A stretch of DNA of 15,239 nt from Burkholderiaceae bacterium (GTDB lineage Bacteria > Pseudomonadota > Gammaproteobacteria > Burkholderiales > Burkholderiaceae_C), in assembly GCA_017999135.1 (NCBI GenBank), contig JAGOBT010000023.1, forward strand, positions 1 to 15,239. The letters run 5' to 3'. Positions within the stretch are counted from its first letter, which is position 1. Every line of letters begins with the position of its first letter. This document shows, piece by piece, positions 1-7,187 of this stretch. The notes below the pieces were generated by a model. That model was given only the letters and a program-made list of their open reading frames with translations, searched no databases and was not told the origin of the DNA. The translations under genes were made by a program, and so were the position numbers.

Positions 1-65
1 ATCTCGGCCTGGTCGCGCGGGGTGATGTGGGTCAGGTCATGGTCGGCGGGCGTGGAGGCGGGCAT
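1..65 (-). CDS. argB: Probable acetylglutamate kinase, N-terminal fragment (cut by window edge)
   Basis: Only the first 21 codons and two bases are inside the window. The minus-strand ATG lies at 65-63, with an AGGA Shine-Dalgarno-like motif about 6 bases upstream. The visible peptide begins MPASTPADHDLTHITPRDQA. The stretch HITPRDQAE resembles the start of betaproteobacterial acetylglutamate kinase, where a short variable leader is followed by I(A/T)PR(D/E)(K/Q)AEIL. ArgB phosphorylates N-acetylglutamate in arginine biosynthesis in the cytoplasm. No catalytic motif is visible, so the assignment rests on this short resemblance to remembered family members. The gene lies 108 bases downstream of the winged-helix regulator on the same strand and probably has its own promoter. 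Confidence 0.5.
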   Translation of the reverse strand, partial: MPASTPADHDLTHITPRDQAE

Positions 66-113
66 GGCGGGTCCTGGGTGGGCGTGGATGGTGCGTCGCA
101 GCAAGCGCCGCGG

Positions 114-119
114 ATTGTA
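114..119 (-). promoter_or_regulatory. Possible -10 box for the argB-like gene
   Basis: The minus strand reads TACAAT at 119-114, one base from the sigma-70 -10 consensus. It lies about 50 bases before the ATG of the argB-like gene. No convincing -35 box is found at the expected distance, so support is weak. Between it and the regulator's stop codon lies a GC hairpin (152-170, arms gccgccgcc/ggcggcggc) without a T-run. Confidence 0.25.
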
Positions 120-173
120 GGAACAAGGCCCGCGGCCGCCGATCCGCGCACGCCGCCGCCTGGCGGCGGCCAA

Positions 174-989
174 CTAGCGCACGCCGGCGCCCGGCCGCGG
201 CTGCCAGCGCAGGCCGGTGCCGCCCCCCGGGCTGGTCGGCTCCGTCACCGCCGGCAGCGGCGGCTGCGCCAGCACCTCGCCAGGCAGGCCCAGCGGCACC
301 GCGGCCGTGGTCAGCAGTTGCAGGTCGGGCGCGGCGCAGCGGGCGGCGCGCACCAGCGCCCGTGCCGCCGGCATGGCGTGCTGGCAGTCCAGCAGCAGCA
401 GCTGGCCCTGCTGGCGCGCCAGCCGCGGCCACAGCGGGTCGTCGGCGCCCGGCACGGCCTTGACGCGGCTGGCACTGCCCAGGATGCGGGCGTCGATGCG
501 CCACAGCCCGGCGGGCCGGGCGCCCCGCCGCAACTGCGCCAGCGCCTCGGCCACCGGGCGCAGCGCCAGCGGGTCGGGGCCCAGCAGGGTCAGCAACGGC
601 AGGGCCTGCAGCGGTGCGGCCCAGGCATGCCAGCCGGGGTCGGCTGCGGCGGCCACGCCTGCGCCATCGACCGGCTCCAGCGGCGCAGCCAGCGGTTGCA
701 CCGGCAGCATGAAGCGGTAGCCACGCCGCGGCACGGTGCTGATGGCGCCTGCCCCCAGCAGCTGCCGCAGCGACCACACCTGCACCTGCAGGTTGTTGGG
801 CTCGACCGCCAGACCGGGCCACACCAATTCCAGCAGTTCGTCCTTGTGCATCAGGCGGTGGCTGTGTTCCACCAGCACCTGCAGCAGGTCGAAGGCCCGC
901 CCGCCCAGCGCCAGCACGCGCTGCTGGCGCAGCAGCAGGCGTTGCGCCGGCCACAATTCACAGTCTCCGAACCCGTACCCCGCCGACAC
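174..989 (-). CDS. Winged-helix (OmpR/CadC-type) regulator with a degenerate C-terminal ATPase remnant
   Basis: The GTG start at 989 gives 271 residues. Residues 5-95 form a complete OmpR/PhoB-type winged helix: strand-rich start FGDCELWPAQRLLL, RAFDLLQVLVE, KDELLELVWPG, the recognition-helix region NNLQVQVWSLRQLLG, and the wing TVPRRGYRF. No receiver domain precedes it, as in CadC-like one-component regulators. Residues 132-248 align by eye with the NB-ARC/AfsR-like ATPase often fused behind this winged helix: LTLLGP (the P-loop strand), LLLLDCQH (family LLVLDNCEH, Walker B), and PLGLPGEVLAQPPLPAV (family PLGVPGE..PPL). The Walker A GxxGxGKT is replaced by GPDPLALRP, and the protein stops where homologues continue with helical repeats. 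It probably binds DNA but not ATP. The start was chosen because it puts the wing fold at the N-terminus. An in-frame ATG at 1121 would give 315 residues but would overlap most of the divergent intergenic region. Confidence 0.8.
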   Translation of the reverse strand: MSAGYGFGDCELWPAQRLLLRQQRVLALGGRAFDLLQVLVEHSHRLMHKDELLELVWPGLAVEPNNLQVQVWSLRQLLGAGAISTVPRRGYRFMLPVQPLAAPLEPVDGAGVAAAADPGWHAWAAPLQALPLLTLLGPDPLALRPVAEALAQLRRGARPAGLWRIDARILGSASRVKAVPGADDPLWPRLARQQGQLLLLDCQHAMPAARALVRAARCAAPDLQLLTTAAVPLGLPGEVLAQPPLPAVTEPTSPGGGTGLRWQPRPGAGVR

Positions 990-1151
990 TGACCCGTCCC
1001 CGTTCCGCGGCTGCCCCGGTGGCAGCACCTGCCATGATGGTGCGGTTTGCGCCACAGCCGCAAGCCAGCCGGTGTCGGATGAATCACTTTTAAGCGCCGG
1101 TGCCGGGCCATGCCGCACCATCGCCGTCGCCCCTGGCCGCTGCCCTGCCCG

Positions 1152-2537
1152 ATGACGCGCAACCCACCCTCCCCGTCCGATGCACTGACCACCTGGCAAG
1201 CCGTGGCCGACCTGGCCGACCTGCCCGTCCGCCAACGGGTAGGCACGCTGATGGACGCCCAGGCCACCGCCCTGGCCGCCCTGTTCTACGACCGCATGCT
1301 GGTGCATCCGCAGGCCGGGCAACTGCTGGACCACACGCTGGTCAACCAGCGTCTGCATGCATCGATGACGCGCTGGTGCCGCACGCTGTTCTGCACCGAC
1401 ACGCCGCTGGCCGAGCTGCTGGCCATCCAGCAGCGCACGGGCGAGGTGCATGCCCGCATCGGCGTGCCGATGTCGCTGGTGTCCAGCGGCGCGCGGCTGC
1501 TCAAGCGTGCCATCTGCCAGCACCTGGCGCAGTCTGACCTGCCGCGCCAGCAGCTGGCCGACGCCTATGCCTATGTGCACGAGCGCATCGACGTGGCCAT
1601 CGACGCGATGCACACCGCCTTCGACGCCAACACCCACCGGCTGACGCGGTCGGACGAGGCCTACCGGCTGTTCTTCCTGGGCCAGAACATGAAGGCCGAG
1701 CGTGAGCTGCGCCGGTCCGAGCTGCTGGAATGGGCGCACCAGATCCTGGTGCGCGACTACTGGGACGAGCAGGCCGCGCCGGCACATGATCCGGCGCAGG
1801 ACTTCAGCCGCTCGCAGTTCGGCATGTGGCTGCACCACAAGGCGGGCATGCTGTTCGAGGGCGCGCCGGAGGTCGAGCGCATCCAGGCGCTGACCCAGCA
1901 CATCGAAGGCGCGTTGCTGCCGCAGCTGAGCCAGGCCCGCGGCAACCCCGCTGCGGCGCGCAGCGTGGTGGCGGCGCTGAACCAGGGCATCGACGAGATC
2001 AAGACCCTGCTGGGCACGGTGTTCGACCGCTTCATCGAGGTGGAAGACGGCCGCGACAGCGTCACCCGGCTGCTGAACCGGCGCTACTTTCCGTCGGTGG
2101 CCAAACGCGAGATCGGTCTGGCGCTGCGCCAGCATGGCAGCTCTGCGCTGCTGATGGTCGACATCGACCACTTCGTCACCATCAGCCAGACGCTGGGCCA
2201 GGAGGCCGGCGACGTGGTGCTGGCCCAGGTGGCCGAGGTGCTGGCCGACAACGTGCGGGCGGGCGACTTCGTCTTCCGCGTGGGCGACGACCAGTTCCTG
2301 CGGCTGCTGGTGGAAGCCGGCGACAGCACCGCGCTGCAGGTGGCCGACGGCCTGCGCAGCCGCGTGGCCGGGCTGCACCTGCGCACCACCGGACTGGCCG
2401 GCACGTCGGTGACGGTGAGCATCGGCGTGGCGGTGTTCGATGGCCACCCCGACTACCAGCGCCTGGTCGACCGCGCCGAGCAGGCGCTGCGGCAGGCCAA
2501 GCAGGCGGGGCGCAACCGCTGCCAGCTGGCGGCCTGA
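1152..2537 (+). CDS. DosC-like globin-coupled sensor with degenerate GGDEF domain
   Basis: The protein has 461 residues; E. coli DosC has about 460. Residues 15-165 are a sensor globin. FYDRM carries the distal Tyr46, and EVHARIGVP carries the proximal haem ligand His100, matching the positions of these residues in DosC. A linker domain follows (about 175-310, including FGMWLHHK), and then the cyclase domain beginning TRLLNRRY. Metal-site Asp337 (DIDHF) is kept. The guanine-binding Asn is Ser345, and the signature GGDEF has become G378-D-D-Q-F382, losing the catalytic Glu and the second Gly. The inhibitory c-di-GMP site R369-A-G-D372 is intact. Family knowledge says oxygen binding at haem controls c-di-GMP synthesis. 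I infer that this protein no longer makes c-di-GMP but may bind it. The ATG at 1152 was preferred over 1110 because it gives the family length; neither has a clear ribosome site. Confidence 0.88.
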   Translation: MTRNPPSPSDALTTWQAVADLADLPVRQRVGTLMDAQATALAALFYDRMLVHPQAGQLLDHTLVNQRLHASMTRWCRTLFCTDTPLAELLAIQQRTGEVHARIGVPMSLVSSGARLLKRAICQHLAQSDLPRQQLADAYAYVHERIDVAIDAMHTAFDANTHRLTRSDEAYRLFFLGQNMKAERELRRSELLEWAHQILVRDYWDEQAAPAHDPAQDFSRSQFGMWLHHKAGMLFEGAPEVERIQALTQHIEGALLPQLSQARGNPAAARSVVAALNQGIDEIKTLLGTVFDRFIEVEDGRDSVTRLLNRRYFPSVAKREIGLALRQHGSSALLMVDIDHFVTISQTLGQEAGDVVLAQVAEVLADNVRAGDFVFRVGDDQFLRLLVEAGDSTALQVADGLRSRVAGLHLRTTGLAGTSVTVSIGVAVFDGHPDYQRLVDRAEQALRQAKQAGRNRCQLAA

Positions 2538-2546
2538 ACCGCCCGA

Positions 2547-3035
2547 TCAGCGCGGCGGCAGCAGCAGCACCCGGGCCTGCGGCGGGCGGGCCTCGGCACC
2601 GCCGGTGAGCAGCAGGCGCAAGGCCGTGCTGGCGGGCACCAGGCCCAGGCCGTCGGCGTCGATCACCAGGTCGGCGTGGCCCTGCATGCGGGCCATGGCG
2701 TGCAGCAGATCGCCGGCTGGCAAGGGGCTGCCACGCGCATCGGCCTGGCTGTCGAGCTGGTAGACCACCTGGCCCTGGTGCCACAGCTGCACGCAGGCCA
2801 GCTGCTGCGGTTGCACGGCCTGCAGGTGCAGGGCACCAATCACACAGTCCAGGGCGCCGTGGTCGGGCCCGAACTGCAGCCACCAGGCGCCCGGGGGCAC
2901 GGTGCCACAGGCGCTGGCTGCTGCACGCTGCACACAGCGTAGCGGCAACTGCAACGGGGTGGTTCGGGCCGGCGCAGCGCCGGCAGCCCGCGTCGGCCTC
3001 GGTGGGCCACCAGTGTGCTGCAACATGCCGGCCAC
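2547..3035 (-). CDS. Hypothetical protein, unrecognised
   Basis: This is an open frame of 162 residues from GTG at 3035, or 159 from ATG at 3026. It ends 9 bases from the dosC-like stop, tail to tail. I do not recognise the family. The first 30 or so residues are Pro/Ala/Arg-rich and low in complexity, so the true start may lie further in. From about residue 30 on the composition looks protein-like, with alternating hydrophobic strands (LQLPLRCVQ, WWLQFGPDHGALDCVIGAL, LACVQLWHQGQVVYQLD, ADLVIDADGLGLV). There is no signal peptide or membrane span. It lies 43 bases downstream of the acyl-CoA reductase gene on the same strand and could share its transcript. The opposite-strand frame at 2676-2942 looks like its shadow. 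Confidence 0.5.
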   Translation of the reverse strand: MAGMLQHTGGPPRPTRAAGAAPARTTPLQLPLRCVQRAAASACGTVPPGAWWLQFGPDHGALDCVIGALHLQAVQPQQLACVQLWHQGQVVYQLDSQADARGSPLPAGDLLHAMARMQGHADLVIDADGLGLVPASTALRLLLTGGAEARPPQARVLLLPPR

Positions 3036-3078
3036 TCTAGGCCGGCCCGGCCTTAAATGTCCTTTGCCGTGCGTGCCG

Positions 3079-5088
3079 TCAGAAGTGGATGCCGCGCATC
3101 ATCTGCTGCATGGCGATGGCCTCGGGCGACAGCTTGGCCTTCTCGCCCTTGGCGCCCTTGGCGGCGTCGCTGTCGGGGAACATGCGGAAGCTGGTGTTCA
3201 TCACGATCTGCGCGATGCGCGGCACCAGCGCATGCAGCGTCTGGCCGAAGATGCCCAGCCGGGTGGCGATGCGCACCGGCTTGTAGACACAGGCCTGGGC
3301 GATCATGTCGGCCGCTTCTTCAGGCGCCAGGGTGGGCACGTTGTTGTAGATCTTGGTGGGGGCGATCATCGGCGTGCGCACCAGCGGCATGTTGATGGTG
3401 GTGAAGCTGATGCCCTGGTCGGCGAACTCGCTGCTGGCGCAGCGGGTCCAGGCGTCGAGTGCCGACTTGCTGGCCACGTAGGCGCTGAAGCGCGGTGCGT
3501 TGGTCAGCACGCCGATGCTGCTGATGTTGACCACATGGCCCTTGCGCTTCTTCACCATGCCCGGCAGCAGGCCCATGGTGACGCGCAGGCAGCCGAAGTA
3601 GTTCAGGTCCATCGTGCGCTGAAAGTCGTGGAAGCGGTCGTAGCTGTTCTCGATGGCGCGGCGGATGGAGCGGCCGGCGTTGTTGATCAGGAAATCGACG
3701 CCGCCGTGCTTCTCTTCCAGCGTCTTGACGAACTCGGCGCAGCCCGCCTCGTCGGCGATGTCGACCGAGTAGCTGAACACCTGCGCGTTCTTGCCGCCCT
3801 TGGCCGCCACATGGGCGTGGATCTCGGCCACGGCTTCCTTCAGCTTGTCTTCGCCGCGGGCGCAGATGATGGTGATGGCGCCAGCCTCGGCAAACTTGCA
3901 GGCCGCCGCCAGGCCGATGCCCGACGAACCGCCGGTGATCAGCACCACCTTGCCACCCACGCTGCCCTTGAGGCTGCGGTCGATGAACAGGTCGGGGTCG
4001 AGGTGGCGTTCCCAGTAGTCCCACAGCCGCCAGGCGTAGTCATGCAGGTTGGGGCATTCGATGCCGCTGCCCTTCAGTGCGGCCTGCATCTCGCGGCAGT
4101 CGTACCGGGTGGGGAAGTTGATGAAGGTGAACATGTCCTCGGGCAGGCCCAGGTCCTTCATCACCGCGTTGTAGACACGCCGCACTGGCGCCAGCGCCAT
4201 CAGCCCCTTCTTCACGCTCTTGGGGATGAAGCCCAGCAGCGCCGCGTTGACGAACACGTTCATCTTGGGCGCGTGCGCGGCCTTGGCGAAGATGTCGAGC
4301 ACGTCGCCCACGCGGTAGCCCTGCGGATCCACCAGGTGGAAGCACTTGCCGGCCAGCACATGCTTGCTGTGGCTGATGTGGTCCAGCGCCTTGACGACGA
4401 AATCGACCGGCACGATGTTGATGCGCCCGCCTTCCAGGCCCACCGACGGCATCCACGGCGGCAGAAACTGCCGCATGCGCTGGATCAGCTTGAAGAAATA
4501 GTACGGGCCGTCGATCTTGTCCATCTCGCCGGTGGTGCTGTCGCCCACCACCAGCGCCGGGCGGTACACCGTCCACGGCACCTTGCATTCCTTGCGCACG
4601 ATCTTCTCGCTCTCGTGCTTGGTCATGAAGTACGGGTGGTCCAGGCCCTCGGCCTCGTCGAACATGTCTTCGCGGAACACGCCCTCGTACAGGCCGGCGG
4701 CGGCGATGCTGCTGACATGGTGCACATGGCCGGCGTCGACGGCCTTGGCAAACTCGACCAGGTTGCGGGTGCCCTCGATGTTCACCTGCACCTGGCTGTC
4801 TTCGTCGGCCGACAGGTCGTACACCGCGGCCAGGTGGTAGACCGCACCGATCTGGCCCTTCAGCGCCTTCAGGGTGTCGGCGGCCACGCCCAGCTTCTTG
4901 GCCGTCAGGTCGCCGGTGACCGGCACGGCGCGGGTCTTGCTGACGCCCCAGTAGCTGTACAGGTCGGCCAGCTTGCCTTCGCTGCCCGGGCGCACGAGAA
5001 AGTGCACCGTGGTGCCGCGCCGCGCCAGCAGCGACTTGACGAGGCGCTTGCCGATGAAGCCGGTGGCGCCGGTGACGAAGTAATGCAT
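3079..5088 (-). CDS. Alcohol-forming fatty acyl-CoA reductase, two fused SDR domains
   Basis: The protein has 669 residues and starts at ATG 5088, with GAGGAGA centred about 10 bases upstream. The N-terminal half is an extended SDR: TGATGFIG at 6-13, HLAAVYD, the Ser pair 126-127, and catalytic Tyr153-x-x-x-Lys157. The C-terminal half (about 378-620) is a classical SDR: TGGSSGIG at 385-392, NNAG at 469-472, Ser524, and Tyr537-x-x-x-Lys541. The whole resembles the Marinobacter fatty acyl-CoA reductase (Maqu_2220 type, about 660 residues), including stretches such as RSIRRAIENSYDRFHDF and SSIGVLTNAPRFSAYVASKS. In that family the protein reduces long-chain acyl-CoA with NADPH through the aldehyde to the fatty alcohol, which can feed wax ester synthesis. 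Both active sites appear complete. Substrate chain length cannot be read from sequence. Confidence 0.9.
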   Translation of the reverse strand: MHYFVTGATGFIGKRLVKSLLARRGTTVHFLVRPGSEGKLADLYSYWGVSKTRAVPVTGDLTAKKLGVAADTLKALKGQIGAVYHLAAVYDLSADEDSQVQVNIEGTRNLVEFAKAVDAGHVHHVSSIAAAGLYEGVFREDMFDEAEGLDHPYFMTKHESEKIVRKECKVPWTVYRPALVVGDSTTGEMDKIDGPYYFFKLIQRMRQFLPPWMPSVGLEGGRINIVPVDFVVKALDHISHSKHVLAGKCFHLVDPQGYRVGDVLDIFAKAAHAPKMNVFVNAALLGFIPKSVKKGLMALAPVRRVYNAVMKDLGLPEDMFTFINFPTRYDCREMQAALKGSGIECPNLHDYAWRLWDYWERHLDPDLFIDRSLKGSVGGKVVLITGGSSGIGLAAACKFAEAGAITIICARGEDKLKEAVAEIHAHVAAKGGKNAQVFSYSVDIADEAGCAEFVKTLEEKHGGVDFLINNAGRSIRRAIENSYDRFHDFQRTMDLNYFGCLRVTMGLLPGMVKKRKGHVVNISSIGVLTNAPRFSAYVASKSALDAWTRCASSEFADQGISFTTINMPLVRTPMIAPTKIYNNVPTLAPEEAADMIAQACVYKPVRIATRLGIFGQTLHALVPRIAQIVMNTSFRMFPDSDAAKGAKGEKAKLSPEAIAMQQMMRGIHF

Positions 5089-5261
5089 GCAGGATCTCCT
5101 CTGGGCTTGGATCGCGGATTCTTCCCCATGCCTGGCGCCCGGCCCGTGCGCGCTAACCCCAAGCCCGACCGCCCCCGGGTCCACGGGGGGGCCGCCGCGC
5201 CGATGCATCAGGCGGCCAGCTGCACGCTCTGTCTCCCGCCAAACAGCAGGAGACATTCCCC
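5089..5261. promoter_or_regulatory. Divergent intergenic region, acyl-CoA reductase / PEP-CTERM gene
   Basis: These 173 bases separate two divergent genes and must hold both promoters, but I see no clear -35/-10 pair on either strand. A GC hairpin lies at 5172-5189 (arms cccccg and cggggg, loop ggtcca). On the plus strand AGGAGA at 5248-5253 is a strong ribosome site 8 bases before ATG 5262. On the minus strand GAGGAGA serves ATG 5088. Confidence 0.4.
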
Positions 5262-6399
5262 ATGACCCACCGCTTCACCTCCCCTGGCTCTGGCCGCCAC
5301 CCTGGCCATGCTGGCCGCGCCCGCATCAGCCGTCAGCGTCATCGGCAACCTGGCCAACTTCGACACGGTGAACAACACCGGCCACAGCGCCTATGGCTTC
5401 GAGATCGAGCTGGAAGACCCCGACCTGTGGGACGACTCCAGCAATGCCAGCCAGCACAACAGCAGCAAGTACGTCTACAGCGTGTTCGGGCTGGACCGCA
5501 ACTTCGGCCCCCTGGGCTTCCAGGTGACGCGCTTCAGCCAGGTGGCCGTCACCAACAACAACAATGCCGCCAACCAGCATGCCGGGGTGCGCATCACCTA
5601 CGGCTTTGCTGGCGGTACGCTTCTGACGGCCAGCCAGATCGACGAAGCTGCCGCCAACCAGGCCACCACACCGTTCAACCCAGGTGGCTTCACCACGCAG
5701 GGCGAGAGCTGCTGGCCCGGCAATGTCACCTGGTCCAAGGCCAACCCCTGCGACCACTTCGGAGTCGCTACCACCGGCAATGTGCTCAGCACCCGCTACA
5801 GCTGGGTGGTGCAGGCCGAGGCCGGCAAGCCGCTGGTCAGTGAACTGGTGGCCATCCCGGCGGTGGTGTACCAGGCGCCGGCACCGGCGCCGGGCCAGGC
5901 GGCGCAGCCGGTGGTGGCACGCATCGAGGCGGTGGAGATGGAGCCCGACCGCATCGACCGCAACTGGGGCACAGCGGTGTGGGTCAAGACCTTCACCACC
6001 ATCACCAAGAACCACGACATCGAGTGGAAGCTGCTGCAGAACCGGCCGAAGTCGCAGGACGACGAGGAGCCGGATGGCGAGGATGCCGACGAGGCCCAGG
6101 AGGACGCCCTGACACTGGACGACAACAGCAAATCCTTCATCCGCCGCTATGAGTTCTTCGGGTACACCGGCGGCTACGACGCGGACAAGAAGAACCGCGC
6201 CTTCTGCGACAACGACAGCGATAGCCTGAAGGACCCGATGGCCTTCGGTGCGGTGGGCAACTTCCTGGGCCGCCAGATCGCCGGCTTCAACGCCGACCCG
6301 GCACTGGCCGCCGCCGTGCCCGAGCCGCAGACTTGGGCGATGTTCGCCGCCGGCCTGCTGGCCCAGGTGGGGCTGCGCCGCCGCAGCCGCCAGGCCTGA
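5262..6399 (+). CDS. PEP-CTERM sorting-domain protein, signal peptide interrupted by an apparent frameshift
   Basis: The main frame (from 5308 onward) ends with VPEPQTWAMFAAGLL, a hydrophobic run, then RRRSRQA, the classic PEP-CTERM signal recognised by exosortase for cell-surface anchoring. The middle is acidic and unrecognised, with an Asp/Glu cluster (DDEEPDGEDADEAQEDA) and three Cys. The only good start, ATG 5262 behind AGGAGA, is in another frame. Reading one C fewer in the CCCC tract at 5281-5284 joins MTHRFTS to LALAATLAMLAAPASA. That makes a complete signal peptide with an Ala-x-Ala cleavage site and a 378-residue protein. The ATG at 5308 alone would leave only half a signal peptide. 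So either the sequence has a one-base error, or the gene is frameshifted and perhaps inactive. The function beyond surface sorting is unknown. Confidence 0.8.
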
Positions 6400-6412
6400 A
6401 AGGCATCGGCCG

Positions 6413-7183
6413 TCACAACGGCATCTCGATGCGCTGGCCCTGCCAGCGCAGCAGCACCGACTTCGGCCGGATCTGCAACAGCTGCAGGCCGGCGGCCAGT
6501 GACTCGCCCTCGCGTGCGACCTGACCGTTGACCACCACCAGGCGCTGGTCGGCCCGCTCGGCGTAGACCACGCCCGACCAGACCAGCAGGGGCAGCGCGG
6601 CGCGCTGGGCGTCGGGCAGGCTGGCCCAACTGCGCACCGGGTCGCTGGCCGCGCCGGCCGGCGGCGTGGGTGCGCTGGCCGGGGCTGGCCGCGGTCGCGT
6701 GGCGGCCGATGGGGCCGTTGGCGGCACCGGCTGGGCAGGTGCGGCTGCCGGCACGGGCGGGACCACGGGCCGCACCGCCGTCGGCGGGACAGGCAACTCG
6801 GCCGATGGCGGCGCGGTGACCACCGGCGACGGCGGCGCAGGCACCACCGCCGATGCCGGCGCGGGCGCCCCTGCGCGCAGCGGGTCAGGCACCAGCGCAG
6901 GCGGCGCGGCGACGACCGCCAGCGGCGCGGCCGCCACTGCGGGCCCGACTGCCGGTGCCTGGCCGGCCGATCCGCGGCCCAGCCACCAGGCCCCGGCCAG
7001 TGCCAGCGCCACCAACGCCGCCACGGCACCGCCCAGGGCCAGCCGGCCGGCCACCGCAGGGGCGGGCGGGGCGCCGGCGCCTTCGCCGCCCGTCAGCGGG
7101 CCCGTCTGGTCATGCAGGCCGGGCACGCCGCCACGCTGGCGTTCGGCATCGGCGCGGCGCAAGGCATCGAGGATGTAGGACAC
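6413..7183 (-). CDS. gspB: General secretion pathway protein B
   Basis: The protein has 256 residues and starts at GTG 7183, which lies 4 bases after the gspA stop, with GGGAG inside the end of gspA as ribosome site. The N-terminal MSYILDALRRADAERQRG is the hallmark of GspB. It is followed by one membrane span at about 48-69, a long Pro/Ala/Val-rich linker crossing the periplasm (about 75-180), and a C-terminal folded domain (about 187-256, ending SVLLRWQGQRIEMPL) typical of the T2SS GspB family. Family members work with the GspA ATPase at the inner membrane to help the outer-membrane secretin pass or assemble in the peptidoglycan. The stop lies 13 bases from the PEP-CTERM gene stop, tail to tail. 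No other gsp gene is in the window. Confidence 0.88.
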   Translation of the reverse strand: MSYILDALRRADAERQRGGVPGLHDQTGPLTGGEGAGAPPAPAVAGRLALGGAVAALVALALAGAWWLGRGSAGQAPAVGPAVAAAPLAVVAAPPALVPDPLRAGAPAPASAVVPAPPSPVVTAPPSAELPVPPTAVRPVVPPVPAAAPAQPVPPTAPSAATRPRPAPASAPTPPAGAASDPVRSWASLPDAQRAALPLLVWSGVVYAERADQRLVVVNGQVAREGESLAAGLQLLQIRPKSVLLRWQGQRIEMPL

Positions 7184-7187
7184 GGTG

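Noticed and set aside
152..170. Intrinsic terminator after the winged-helix gene
   Set aside because: The GC hairpin is perfect but no T-run follows it on the minus strand; it may just reflect GCC/GGC codon-like repetition.
990..2447. Upstream extension of the winged-helix gene opposite the DosC-like gene
   Set aside because: The frame stays open, but the peptide is a shadow of the DosC-like gene; the winged-helix family starts just before the FGDCEL strand, which fits GTG 989.
2902..5265. 787-residue plus-strand open frame opposite the acyl-CoA reductase
   Set aside because: It mirrors codons of the clearly recognised minus-strand gene; its His/Gln/Ala/Val-rich composition and lack of any family motif mark it as a shadow of GC-rich codon bias.
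5262..5843. 193-residue frame starting at the good ribosome site
   Set aside because: After the first seven residues it becomes an Arg/Gln/His-rich shadow of the PEP-CTERM frame. Only its start is real.
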